5,368 nucleotides of DNA. Origin: Spirochaetes bacterium RIFOXYC1_FULL_54_7. GTDB taxonomy: Bacteria; Spirochaetota; Spirochaetia; Treponematales; UBA12059. Shown piece after piece: positions 1 through 5,368 of the stretch. The position numbers and the translations under genes are program-made. The notes beneath the pieces were generated by a model, which worked only from the letters and a program-made list of their open reading frames with translations, ran no database searches and was not told the DNA's origin. The stretch covers positions 1,141 through 6,508 of the forward strand of contig MIBM01000075.1 in assembly GCA_001830645.1 (NCBI GenBank). Reading direction: 5' to 3'. How positions within the stretch are numbered: position 1 is the stretch's first letter; each line of letters begins with the position of its first letter.

Positions 1-1
1 A

Positions 2-310
2 TCCAAGGCACGCCTGGTGGTCGGCGTCTTTGCCGCCCTCTCGGTCTCCGCCTCGGTTGCGGTTGCCGGAGCCATAGGCTTCGTGGGACTGGTATCCCCC
101 CATCTGGCCAGGCGCTTTGTAGGGCCATCCCACCGCCACCTCATACCCGCGGCGGCCCTGACCGGCGCGGCCATGCTGCTTCTGGCAGACGCGGTCTCGC
201 GGACCATATTCGCCCCCGTGGAGATGCCCGTCGGAGCCATAACAGCCCTGATCGGTGCACCGTTCTTCCTGTACAAGATAGCCAGGCGCGGACTGGAGGG
301 TACCCGATGA
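2..310 (+). CDS. FecCD/BtuC-family ABC transporter permease, C-terminal part (5' end outside window)
   Basis: This is the last 102 codons of an inner-membrane permease subunit of a FecCD/BtuC-type importer, the class that moves cobalamin, ferric siderophores or heme through a homodimeric channel. The family is usually about 330 residues, so roughly the last third is seen. Hallmarks, numbered from the first codon at position 2, are [13 protein letters not shown] (26-38), the conserved G41, P49 and GA at 55-56, AD at 62-63, R67, then [18 protein letters not shown] (72-89). Three hydrophobic stretches (about 5-31, 48-64 and 76-91) fit the terminal membrane helices. The frame is open from the first base of the window, so the real start lies upstream; the GTG at 17 is only an internal valine. 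The stop overlaps the ATPase start as ATGA. Location in a B12 cluster favours a corrinoid substrate (BtuC-like), but that is inference, since a siderophore permease would look much the same. No binding-protein gene is visible. Confidence 0.93.
   Translation, partial: SKARLVVGVFAALSVSASVAVAGAIGFVGLVSPHLARRFVGPSHRHLIPAAALTGAAMLLLADAVSRTIFAPVEMPVGAITALIGAPFFLYKIARRGLEGTR
295..300 (+). promoter_or_regulatory. Ribosome binding site for the ABC ATPase
   Basis: GGAGGG lies 6 bases before the ATG at 307, inside the end of the permease gene. This is a strong Shine-Dalgarno match at ideal spacing. It supports 307 over the alternative in-frame ATG at 361, which has only a weak AGAGA-like sequence upstream. 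Confidence 0.7.
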
Positions 311-1200
311 TACTCCATGCCATACACCCCAACCACAACCCAGAGAACGATCCAGTCACCATGACAAGCCCAAATACACCCCTGCTCGAGGCCAAGGCCG
401 TATCCGCCGGTTATTTGCCGCCCCGGGGCATGCTTGCCAGTCAGCCGAGACTCGTTGTCAAAGAAGCCTCCTTTTCAGTGGCGACCTCAGAGCTGGTAGC
501 CATCCTGGGAGCCAATGGCTGTGGCAAGACCACCCTGCTCAAGACCTGTATAGGCCTGTTGCCACCCCTTGGCGGGCTGGCCAGCCTGGCTGGAAAACCA
601 GTCACTAAAATATCAACCAGGGACAGGGCCCGGCTTGTAGCCTGGGTACCCCAGGTATCCAACTCGGCCTGGTCCTTCACCGCCCGCGAGGTGGTGGCCC
701 AGGGTCGATATGCGGCTCTCGGCCCATTCAGACCCTTCGGACAGGAAGACGAGGCGGCCATCGAGTCGGCGCTGGAGACCCTTGATGCAGCCGAGTTTGC
801 CAACCGGGAGTTTTCCTCCCTCTCTGGCGGTGAGGCAAGGCGCGTGCTTATTGCCCGAGCCCTGGCTCAGGACGCCCCTCTCCTGGCCCTGGACGAACCT
901 GCAGCCCATCTTGACCCGGGCAGGCAGATGGAGCTGATGGAGATACTGCTCCGGCTTGCAAAAGCGGGAAAAGCAGTGGTTGTCAGCCTCCACGATGTAA
1001 ATGCCGCCAGGCGCTATGCCGACCAGATCATGCTCATCGGGCGCCATGGGGAGTCCTTCTTCGGTTTCCCATCAGAGGCCCTGAGTCCCGAACGCCTCGA
1101 AGAAGCCTATGACACCGAATTCCTGCATGGCGACCATGAATCCTACGGCCGCTTCGTACTGCCCCTTGCCCGCAAACGAAAGGACAAACACACAACATGA
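307..1200 (+). CDS. ABC transporter ATP-binding protein, FecE/BtuD-like
   Basis: This is the cytoplasmic ATPase that drives the FecCD-type permease encoded just upstream. The 297-residue product has every nucleotide-binding motif in order: Walker [10 protein letters not shown] (68-76), Q-loop glutamine in VPQ (Q116), signature LSGGE (172-176), Walker B LLALDE (192-197), a D-loop (HLD, 201-203) and the switch histidine in SLHD (H229). All catalytic residues are present, so it should be active. Its start overlaps the permease stop (ATGA), as expected when the two subunits are made together. The chosen start has GGAGGG at good spacing, although it adds about 18 unusual N-terminal residues rich in His, Asn and Pro before the usual domain. 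A start at 361 would give 279 residues, nearer to a typical family length. Substrate is inferred as corrinoid from the neighbours; an iron-siderophore or heme ATPase cannot be excluded. Confidence 0.95.
   Translation: MILHAIHPNHNPENDPVTMTSPNTPLLEAKAVSAGYLPPRGMLASQPRLVVKEASFSVATSELVAILGANGCGKTTLLKTCIGLLPPLGGLASLAGKPVTKISTRDRARLVAWVPQVSNSAWSFTAREVVAQGRYAALGPFRPFGQEDEAAIESALETLDAAEFANREFSSLSGGEARRVLIARALAQDAPLLALDEPAAHLDPGRQMELMEILLRLAKAGKAVVVSLHDVNAARRYADQIMLIGRHGESFFGFPSEALSPERLEEAYDTEFLHGDHESYGRFVLPLARKRKDKHTT
1178..1184 (+). promoter_or_regulatory. Probable ribosome binding site for cobT
   Basis: GAAAGGA lies 12 bases before the ATG at 1197, within the end of the ATPase gene. The spacing is long, so coupling through the ATGA overlap probably matters as well. 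The next in-frame ATG (1221) has no purine-rich sequence before it, so 1197 is the better start. Confidence 0.45.
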
Positions 1201-2321
1201 CGCACACCACACCCGAATCAATGAACGACGCCCGGAACGACCCCGTGAGAGACTCTGCGATACGCCAGGCCATACAGGCCCGGCTGAATGATCTGACCAA
1301 GCCAAAAGGCAGTCTTGGCAGGCTCGAGGATTACGCCGAGAAACTTTCGGTCATCCAGGGTCTGGTTCCCCCCCGCGTACGCCGCAAGGCGGTGTTCGTG
1401 ATGGCCGGCGACCATGGGGTAGTCAACCAGGGCGTATCCCTGTATCCCCGGGAAGTAAGCGCCCAGATGGTGCACAACTTCATGGCTGGTGGGGCGGGCA
1501 TCAATGTATTGGCCAAGGCCTGTGGCTTCGATGTCTTTGCCGTAGACGCCGGGGTGGACGGCGATTTCCCCGCCTGGCCGGTCAAAGGCCAGGCACGGCC
1601 CGACGGCACCATGACCCCGGGTTTCTTTTCGATGAAGGTCGTCAGAGGAACCAGGGACTTTACCGTAGAGCCGGCCATGAGTCCCGAAGAATTCCAGACC
1701 TGCCTGGACAACGGCGCCGCTCTGGCCAACTTTGCCGCCTCCGAAGGCTACGATATCGTTGCCATCGGCGACATGGGCATAGGCAACACCACCAGCGCCG
1801 CGGCCATCCTGGTAGCCCTTGGTTTTGACCCGGACCAGATGATAGACCGCGGCACCGGCATAGACGACACCATGCTGGCGTTGAAGCACCGTGTGGTGGT
1901 TGACGCGGTGAGGGCCCGCGGCCCCTTTGGCCATGGGGATGCTCTGCGCATAGGCGCAGCCTTTGCAGGCCCGGAGCAGGCCACGGCGGCCGGGCTCATC
2001 CTTGGCCTGCGCGGCAAGGGCATAGCCTGCATGCTGGGCGGCTTCCCGGTCACCGCCGCAGGAGCCCTTGCCTGGCGGATTGACCCTTCGGTATTGCGCT
2101 TCCTGTTCGCAGGACACCAGTCCAGGGTAAAGGGACACAGGCCGGTCCTGGATGCCATGGGCCTCGAGCCTGCGGTCTGCCTGGACATGCGCCTGGGTGA
2201 AGGCACCGGAGCTGTCATTGGCGGCTTCATGGTGGAACTCGGCGCAAAGATAGCAAATGAGATGGCCACCTTCCCGGACATGGCCATTTCCCGGGCCAAG
2301 GCCAACGAAAAGGACTTCTGA
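1197..2321 (+). CDS. cobT: CobT, nicotinate-nucleotide:dimethylbenzimidazole phosphoribosyltransferase
   Basis: CobT transfers phosphoribose from nicotinate mononucleotide to a lower-ligand base (typically 5,6-dimethylbenzimidazole), giving the alpha-ribazole phosphate used in nucleotide-loop assembly of cobalamin in the cytoplasm. The 374-residue length suits the family, which is usually about 350. Family motifs run in order: LTKPKGSLGRLE (33-44), the glycine-rich MAGDHGV (69-75), PREVSAQMV (84-92), GGAGINVLA (98-106), GDMGIGNTTSAAA (191-203), RGTGIDD (218-224), GGFPVTAAGAL (281-291) and GEGTGA (334-339). E335 in the last motif matches the glutamate assigned as general base in the Salmonella enzyme (E317 there). 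Position 192 is Asp where I recall Glu in many homologues. The first 20 residues are poorly conserved and may be a flexible extension. It overlaps the ATPase stop by ATGA and is followed after 4 bases by the cobD-cobQ fusion, so it belongs to the same transcript. Confidence 0.97.
   Translation: MTHTTPESMNDARNDPVRDSAIRQAIQARLNDLTKPKGSLGRLEDYAEKLSVIQGLVPPRVRRKAVFVMAGDHGVVNQGVSLYPREVSAQMVHNFMAGGAGINVLAKACGFDVFAVDAGVDGDFPAWPVKGQARPDGTMTPGFFSMKVVRGTRDFTVEPAMSPEEFQTCLDNGAALANFAASEGYDIVAIGDMGIGNTTSAAAILVALGFDPDQMIDRGTGIDDTMLALKHRVVVDAVRARGPFGHGDALRIGAAFAGPEQATAAGLILGLRGKGIACMLGGFPVTAAGALAWRIDPSVLRFLFAGHQSRVKGHRPVLDAMGLEPAVCLDMRLGEGTGAVIGGFMVELGAKIANEMATFPDMAISRAKANEKDF
2308..2314 (+). promoter_or_regulatory. 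Probable ribosome binding site for the cobD-cobQ fusion
   Basis: AAAAGGA at the end of cobT lies 11 bases before the ATG at 2326. A second purine run, TGAGG (2319-2323), overlaps the cobT stop codon but is only 2 bases from the start. Translation is likely coupled to termination of cobT. Confidence 0.4.
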
Positions 2322-2325
2322 GGCC

Positions 2326-5300
2326 ATGGCAGCACCCGGAGGCCGGTCCTTCCACGGCGGAGACACAGCCGGGCTGACCGCGGCCTCCGGCCTGCCGCTT
2401 CGTGACATCCTGGACGCCAGTGCCAACATCAACCCCCTGGGCCCGCCGGACTGGCTGGATGCTGCCTTTGCGGAAGGCCGAAGGGCCAGCGGCCGCTACC
2501 CCGATCCAGCCTGCCGGCAGCTACGGGCTGCAGCATCCCTTGCCCTCGGCATCCCTGCGGACTGCCTTGTTTTCGGCAACGGTGCAGACGAACTGATGTT
2601 TGCTCTTGCCAGAGCCCTTGGCCGCCCCGGCACCCGCCTCAGCACCCACGCCAGCACACAGCCCGGATCAGTGCACATCATCGAAGCCCCGTCATATGCC
2701 TCCTACCGTGACGCAGCCCTGGATGCGGCCGGAATCCAGACAGTCGCCTCGATGGGGACGGAGCCTGCTGTGATCGGAACAGAGCTCTGGGTCATTCCAG
2801 CCCGGTTGCCGCCATCTGTTGCAACGCAGGCGCATCTGTTCTCAGTAGCCACTGAGTCTTGCCCTTCCCTGCCTACCGGGAACCCGGTTTCCACCCCACT
2901 TGATTCCACCCCAACTGATTACCAGCGCTGGTCCGAAGCCCTGGCCGAGTCTCCACCAGGCTCAGTCCTGTGGATAGGAGCTCCAAACAATCCCACAGGT
3001 CTGATGCCTGAAGGGTATCCGGACATCATGGTACGGCTGGCACAGGGTTTCCCGGACCGTTTTATCCTGTGTGATGAAGCCTTCATCGAATTTGTCGATG
3101 GTGCAGAACCAGGAGGAGCAGGCCAGTCAGCGGCCCGGCTTCCAAACCTGGTAGTCATCCAGTCCATGACCAAGTTCTGGGCCGTCCCTGGCTTGCGGGC
3201 CGGTTATGTCATCTGTCACCCACAGCTTGCCGGCAGGCTGCGGGCAGCCCTGCCAAATTGGCCCCTCAACTGTGTGGCCGAAGCCTTTGCACGCCGGGCC
3301 TTCACCGATCCAGCGGCCGGCAAACGCCGGGATGAGACCAGGAGGCTGATCCGCTCCGAGAGGGCACGCACTGCCGCTGCCCTGGCAGCCTTGCCTTGCC
3401 TGGATGTAAGGGAGTCGGCTGTAAACTTCTATCTTGTGCGCGTCCTACCTGGCGGACTTGCGGCAAACCTGACGAGTATTCAACCCGGGATCATCTCTGC
3501 TGAAGCCCTTGCGGACGCGATGGCCACCAGAGGCATAGGCCTGAGACGTTGCGCCTCCTTCCCTGATCTTGGACCGGCATGGCTCCGGATAGCAGTCAGG
3601 CGCCCGGACGAGAACGACAGGATCATCCAGGCTATGCGGGAAATACTATACGGCCTGGCAACTTCGGATTCAGCTTCGGCTCCAACCAGGACTACAAACG
3701 AAGCTGAATCCGACAATCCAGGCGAGGCTGAGACTGAATCCGGAGCTGGAGATATTCCATTTGACCATTTATGCACAAACGGTCAAATAGCCCCAGCCCC
3801 AGCCCCTCTCCCACCTTCAAGCCGAGCGTGCGATTCAGCATCCTATGCAATCGACATTCCACAAGCAACCTGGGCTCAATCTTTCATTCCGTATCATCTC
3901 CGCTCTTTCCGACCTTCCCGTACCCAGCCTTACCATTCACCTCCCAACCGCCCCCCGGCCCTGATGATCCAGGGCTGTTCATCCGGGGCTGGCAAGAGCC
4001 TGATCACGGCGGCCTTCTGCAGGATCTTCAGGGACAAGGGCTACGACGTGGCGCCGTACAAGGCCCAGAACATGTCCCTCAATTCAGCGGTAACAATGGA
4101 CGGGCTGGAATTGGGCCGTGCACAGGCTGTGCAGGCCGCGGCCTGCGGGCTGGAACCCGATGTGCGAATGAACCCTGTACTATTAAAACCAGAGAGCGAC
4201 CGTGGATCCCAGATAGTCCTGATGGGTAAGCCGTATGCAAAGCGATCAGCTCAGGAATACTACGAACTTCACGACCACATGAAGCAGACAGCCCGGGATG
4301 CCTACGACAGCCTGGCTGCCGAACACCAGTTGATGGTTCTTGAAGGCGCGGGTAGCCCGGGTGAAATCAACCTGAAAAGCCGTGACTTCGTGAACATGGA
4401 AGCCGCCCGTCACGCCGGTGCCAGGGTCATCCTGGTGGGAGACATAGACCGTGGCGGCGTTTTTGCCTCGTTCATAGGGCATGTGGCCACCTTTGCCCCG
4501 GACGAACTGGACTTGCTGGCCGGCTTCCTGGTGAACAAGTTCCGGGGTGACCCTGCTCTACTGGGCGACGCCTTTGCCATGACCGAGGACCGTACCGGCT
4601 ACCCAGTGCTTGGCTGCGTCCCCATGGTGCGGGGTCTGGTCATAGCCGACGAGGATGAAACAGTGGTCAAGACGCAAAACCGACCGGATGCCGCCATCCG
4701 CATTGCCGTTCCCCGGCTGAAACGGGTGTCAAATTTCACGGACTTCGATGCCTTTGCCTCGGAGCCGGACGTGGCCATCATCCCGGTTTCACGGGGCGAC
4801 GAGCTGGCGGCCGGCGACTGGGACGCAGTCATCATTCCCGGCACCAAGTCCACTATGGCCGACCTGGACTGGCTCCGGGAATCCGGCCTGGCAGCCGCCA
4901 TCAGCTCCTTTGCGGCCCTGGGAGGCGCGGTGACAGGGATCTGTGGCGGTTTCCAGATGCTGGGCGACTGGATGCTTGATCCCGATGGTGTGGAATCAGC
5001 CACTGCCCGCGTGCCAGGTCTTGGCCTGCTATCTCTGTCCAGCACCTTCGGGCGTGACAAACGGCTGGCCAGGGTAGCAGCCACCTGGCTGGCTGACGGT
5101 ACCCCTCTGAAAGGTTACGAGATCCACCATGGTATGACTGGCCCATCTGACAGGGCTTGCCAAGTGTCAGAACGGGTAACACAACCTGGAGGATCCAGCC
5201 CGGTCGCTGTAAGCCCGGAAGCTATGAAAATCGTAGCCAGGAGCGCCACCGGCGAGCCCCTGGGTTATGGTGCAGGCAGGGTCTGGGGCAGCTACATCCA

Positions 5301-5368
5301 CGGTATCTTCGACGCCGACAGCTTCAGGCGCCGCTTCCTTAACGAGCTGAGATCCCGCAAAGGCTTGC
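2326..5368 (+). CDS. cobD-cobQ: Fusion: threonine-phosphate decarboxylase-like PLP enzyme (CobD/CobC) + cobyric acid synthase (CobQ/CbiP); 3' end outside window
   Basis: One frame stays open for 1014 codons to the window edge. Residues about 9-445 form a fold-type I PLP enzyme of the CobD (Salmonella) / CobC (Pseudomonas) type: HGGD (10-13), SANINPLG (32-39), RYPDP (57-61), GNGADEL (84-90), APNNPTG (219-225), CDEAFIEF (249-256) with cofactor-binding D250, SMTKFW (280-285) with Schiff-base K283, PGLRAGY (288-294), LRRCASF (406-412) and LRIAVR (420-425). Residues 446-545 are a low-complexity linker. Residues 546-1014 are CobQ, the ATP- and glutamine-dependent amidase making adenosylcobyric acid: P-loop QGCSSGAGKS (549-558), PYKAQNMSLNS (577-587), LLKPESD (619-625), LEGAGSPGEINL (672-683), DIDRGGVF (706-713), NKFRGD (737-742), PGTKSTMADL (838-847), glutaminase GICGGFQMLG with nucleophile C873, GYEIHHG (930-936) and YIHGIFD with H992. 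CobQ is usually about 490 residues, so only a short tail seems missing. The PLP domain is longer than the usual ~360. HisC-like activity is the main alternative for the N-terminal half, but the DEAF and RxCxxF motifs and the context favour CobD. Confidence 0.94.
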   Translation, partial: MAAPGGRSFHGGDTAGLTAASGLPLRDILDASANINPLGPPDWLDAAFAEGRRASGRYPDPACRQLRAAASLALGIPADCLVFGNGADELMFALARALGRPGTRLSTHASTQPGSVHIIEAPSYASYRDAALDAAGIQTVASMGTEPAVIGTELWVIPARLPPSVATQAHLFSVATESCPSLPTGNPVSTPLDSTPTDYQRWSEALAESPPGSVLWIGAPNNPTGLMPEGYPDIMVRLAQGFPDRFILCDEAFIEFVDGAEPGGAGQSAARLPNLVVIQSMTKFWAVPGLRAGYVICHPQLAGRLRAALPNWPLNCVAEAFARRAFTDPAAGKRRDETRRLIRSERARTAAALAALPCLDVRESAVNFYLVRVLPGGLAANLTSIQPGIISAEALADAMATRGIGLRRCASFPDLGPAWLRIAVRRPDENDRIIQAMREILYGLATSDSASAPTRTTNEAESDNPGEAETESGAGDIPFDHLCTNGQIAPAPAPLPPSSRACDSASYAIDIPQATWAQSFIPYHLRSFRPSRTQPYHSPPNRPPALMIQGCSSGAGKSLITAAFCRIFRDKGYDVAPYKAQNMSLNSAVTMDGLELGRAQAVQAAACGLEPDVRMNPVLLKPESDRGSQIVLMGKPYAKRSAQEYYELHDHMKQTARDAYDSLAAEHQLMVLEGAGSPGEINLKSRDFVNMEAARHAGARVILVGDIDRGGVFASFIGHVATFAPDELDLLAGFLVNKFRGDPALLGDAFAMTEDRTGYPVLGCVPMVRGLVIADEDETVVKTQNRPDAAIRIAVPRLKRVSNFTDFDAFASEPDVAIIPVSRGDELAAGDWDAVIIPGTKSTMADLDWLRESGLAAAISSFAALGGAVTGICGGFQMLGDWMLDPDGVESATARVPGLGLLSLSSTFGRDKRLARVAATWLADGTPLKGYEIHHGMTGPSDRACQVSERVTQPGGSSPVAVSPEAMKIVARSATGEPLGYGAGRVWGSYIHGIFDADSFRRRFLNELRSRKGL
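2780..2888. repeat. Cluster of short palindromes inside the PLP-domain insert
   Basis: Four perfect self-complementary elements fall within about 110 bases: CAGAGCTCTG (2780-2789), GTTGCAAC (2818-2825), CTCAGT/ACTGAG around a 4-base loop (2841-2856), and ACCGGG/CCCGGT around AA (2875-2888). The 8-mer CATCTGTT also occurs twice, at 2813-2820 and 2833-2840. Each is short enough to arise by chance; the clustering is what stands out. Confidence 0.5.
2890..2919 (+). repeat. 15-bp tandem duplication
   Basis: Two adjacent in-frame 15-base units (2890-2904 and 2905-2919) match at 13 of 15 positions. Each starts TCCACCCCA and ends GAT, encoding STPLD then STPTD. This is consistent with a local slippage duplication within the insert of the PLP domain. 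Confidence 0.75.
3664..3713. repeat. Perfect 15-bp inverted repeat in the linker DNA
   Basis: TCGGATTCAGCTTCG at 3664-3678 is exactly reverse-complementary to 3699-3713, with a 20-base loop between (3679-3698). The core CTGAATCCG of the right arm recurs as a direct copy at 3734-3742. In RNA this would be a solid stem-loop inside the coding sequence, at the boundary between the PLP domain and the linker. It has no following T-run and is translated, so it is not a normal terminator. Confidence 0.85.
3759..3788. repeat. Second inverted repeat in the linker DNA (8 bp)
   Basis: ATTTGACC at 3759-3766 is perfectly complementary to GGTCAAAT at 3781-3788, with a 14-base AT-rich loop. It lies 45 bases after the end of the 15-bp inverted repeat, giving two potential stem-loops in a row in the same linker. 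Confidence 0.65.
3789..3806 (+). repeat. (AGCCCC)x3 hexamer repeat encoding an Ala-Pro run
   Basis: Three exact tandem copies of AGCCCC start directly after the second inverted repeat and contribute to the APAPAP run (residues 489-494). Alternating Ala-Pro is a known type of stiff, extended interdomain spacer. Confidence 0.8.

Larger units (their letters stand above)
2761..2922 (+). other. Low-complexity insert within the PLP domain
   Basis: Residues about 146-199 of the fusion protein separate the substrate-domain helix (ending near AGIQTV) from the strand leading into APNNPTG. From memory of CobD proteins this gap is normally about 35 residues, whereas here it is about 75, so some 40 residues look extra. 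The segment is rich in Pro, Thr and Ser, has no motif I recognise, and ends in the near-repeat STPLD-STPTD. The frame stays open through it and the catalytic motifs on both sides are intact, so it is probably a surface loop rather than a disabling change. Exact limits need an alignment. Confidence 0.55.
3661..3960 (+). other. Interdomain linker of the CobD-CobQ fusion
   Basis: Exactly 100 codons (residues 446-545) lie between the last CobD-like motif region and the start of the CobQ domain, with no similarity I recognise. The composition changes along it: a Ser/Thr/Ala start, an acidic stretch (459-476, seven Asp/Glu), an Ala-Pro run (489-494), an aromatic/hydrophobic patch (507-525, including W516), then a basic Pro-rich end (526-545, five Arg). 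GC counted by hand over 3661-3900 is about 52%, against about 60% nearby. There is no in-frame ATG, GTG or TTG. The first possible internal start is ATG 3964, already inside the CobQ domain and preceded by a pyrimidine-rich stretch with no ribosome binding site. This supports one continuous polypeptide. Confidence 0.8.

Noticed and set aside
1218..2432. Long minus-strand open frame (404 codons) antisense to cobT
   Set aside because: It lies opposite a clear cobT with all family motifs, its translation shows no recognisable domain, and GC-rich codon bias on the + strand commonly opens such mirror frames.
3664..3713. Rho-independent terminator
   Set aside because: The stem is not followed by a T-run, the loop is long, and the coding frame continues through it into an intact CobQ domain.
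3660..3964. Possible frameshift or missed stop separating cobD and cobQ into two genes
   Set aside because: Each codon from 2326 to 5366 was read in one frame with no stop, and both domains lie in that same frame, so no frameshift is needed. Sequencing error cannot be excluded but is not required.
3964..3966. ATG as an independent start for CobQ
   Set aside because: No Shine-Dalgarno sequence precedes it, since the upstream bases are mainly C and T, and it would remove the usual few residues before the P-loop strand.
3771..4229. Plus-strand open frame of 152 codons across the linker and CobQ start
   Set aside because: It is out of frame with the CobQ motifs, which read cleanly in the other frame from 3961 on. 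Its translation is low complexity with no recognisable domain.
1..5368. Cobalamin riboswitch, CRISPR array, tRNA or insertion sequence
   Set aside because: There is no non-coding stretch longer than 4 bases between genes, and no spaced repeat array, tRNA-like fold or transposase motif was seen.

Overview
The window is a compact, one-direction (+ strand) cobalamin (vitamin B12) gene cluster with no intergenic space. It holds the 3' end of a FecCD/BtuC-type ABC permease gene (2-310), its ABC ATPase (307-1200), cobT (1197-2321), and one very long open frame (2326 to beyond 5368). That frame encodes an N-terminal threonine-phosphate decarboxylase-like PLP enzyme (CobD in Salmonella naming, CobC in Pseudomonas naming) joined to cobyric acid synthase (CobQ/CbiP). 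The first two junctions are ATGA stop/start overlaps and the third is a 4-base gap, so this looks like one translationally coupled polycistronic message. No promoter, riboswitch, terminator, tRNA, rRNA or CRISPR is visible.

The most notable feature is the fusion. Reading codon by codon from the ATG at 2326 gives 1014 sense codons without a stop. Residues about 9-445 carry the PLP-enzyme motifs, including the Schiff-base lysine K283. Residues 546-1014 carry the CobQ P-loop, the glutaminase Cys873 and His992. Between them lies a low-complexity linker of about 100 residues with no in-frame ATG, GTG or TTG. The linker DNA is poorer in GC than its surroundings and contains a perfect 15-bp inverted repeat. 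A second low-complexity insert, dense in small palindromes and a 15-bp tandem repeat, interrupts the PLP domain.

The genes fit one pathway. The transporter probably brings in corrinoids, though a siderophore or heme substrate cannot be excluded. CobQ amidates adenosylcobyrinic acid a,c-diamide to adenosylcobyric acid. The PLP domain should make (R)-1-amino-2-propanol phosphate from L-threonine phosphate. These two products are the two co-substrates of the next enzyme, CbiB. CobT prepares the lower-ligand nucleotide (alpha-ribazole phosphate) for the final joining step. CbiB, CobU, CobS and the corrin-ring genes are not in the window.

The organism is a bacterium with roughly 60% GC coding DNA. 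GCC, CTG and GGC codons dominate, but ATA and AGG are used freely. The presence of CbiP/CobQ, CobD and CobT homologues does not by itself separate aerobic from anaerobic B12 synthesis. I cannot assign a lineage from the sequence alone.
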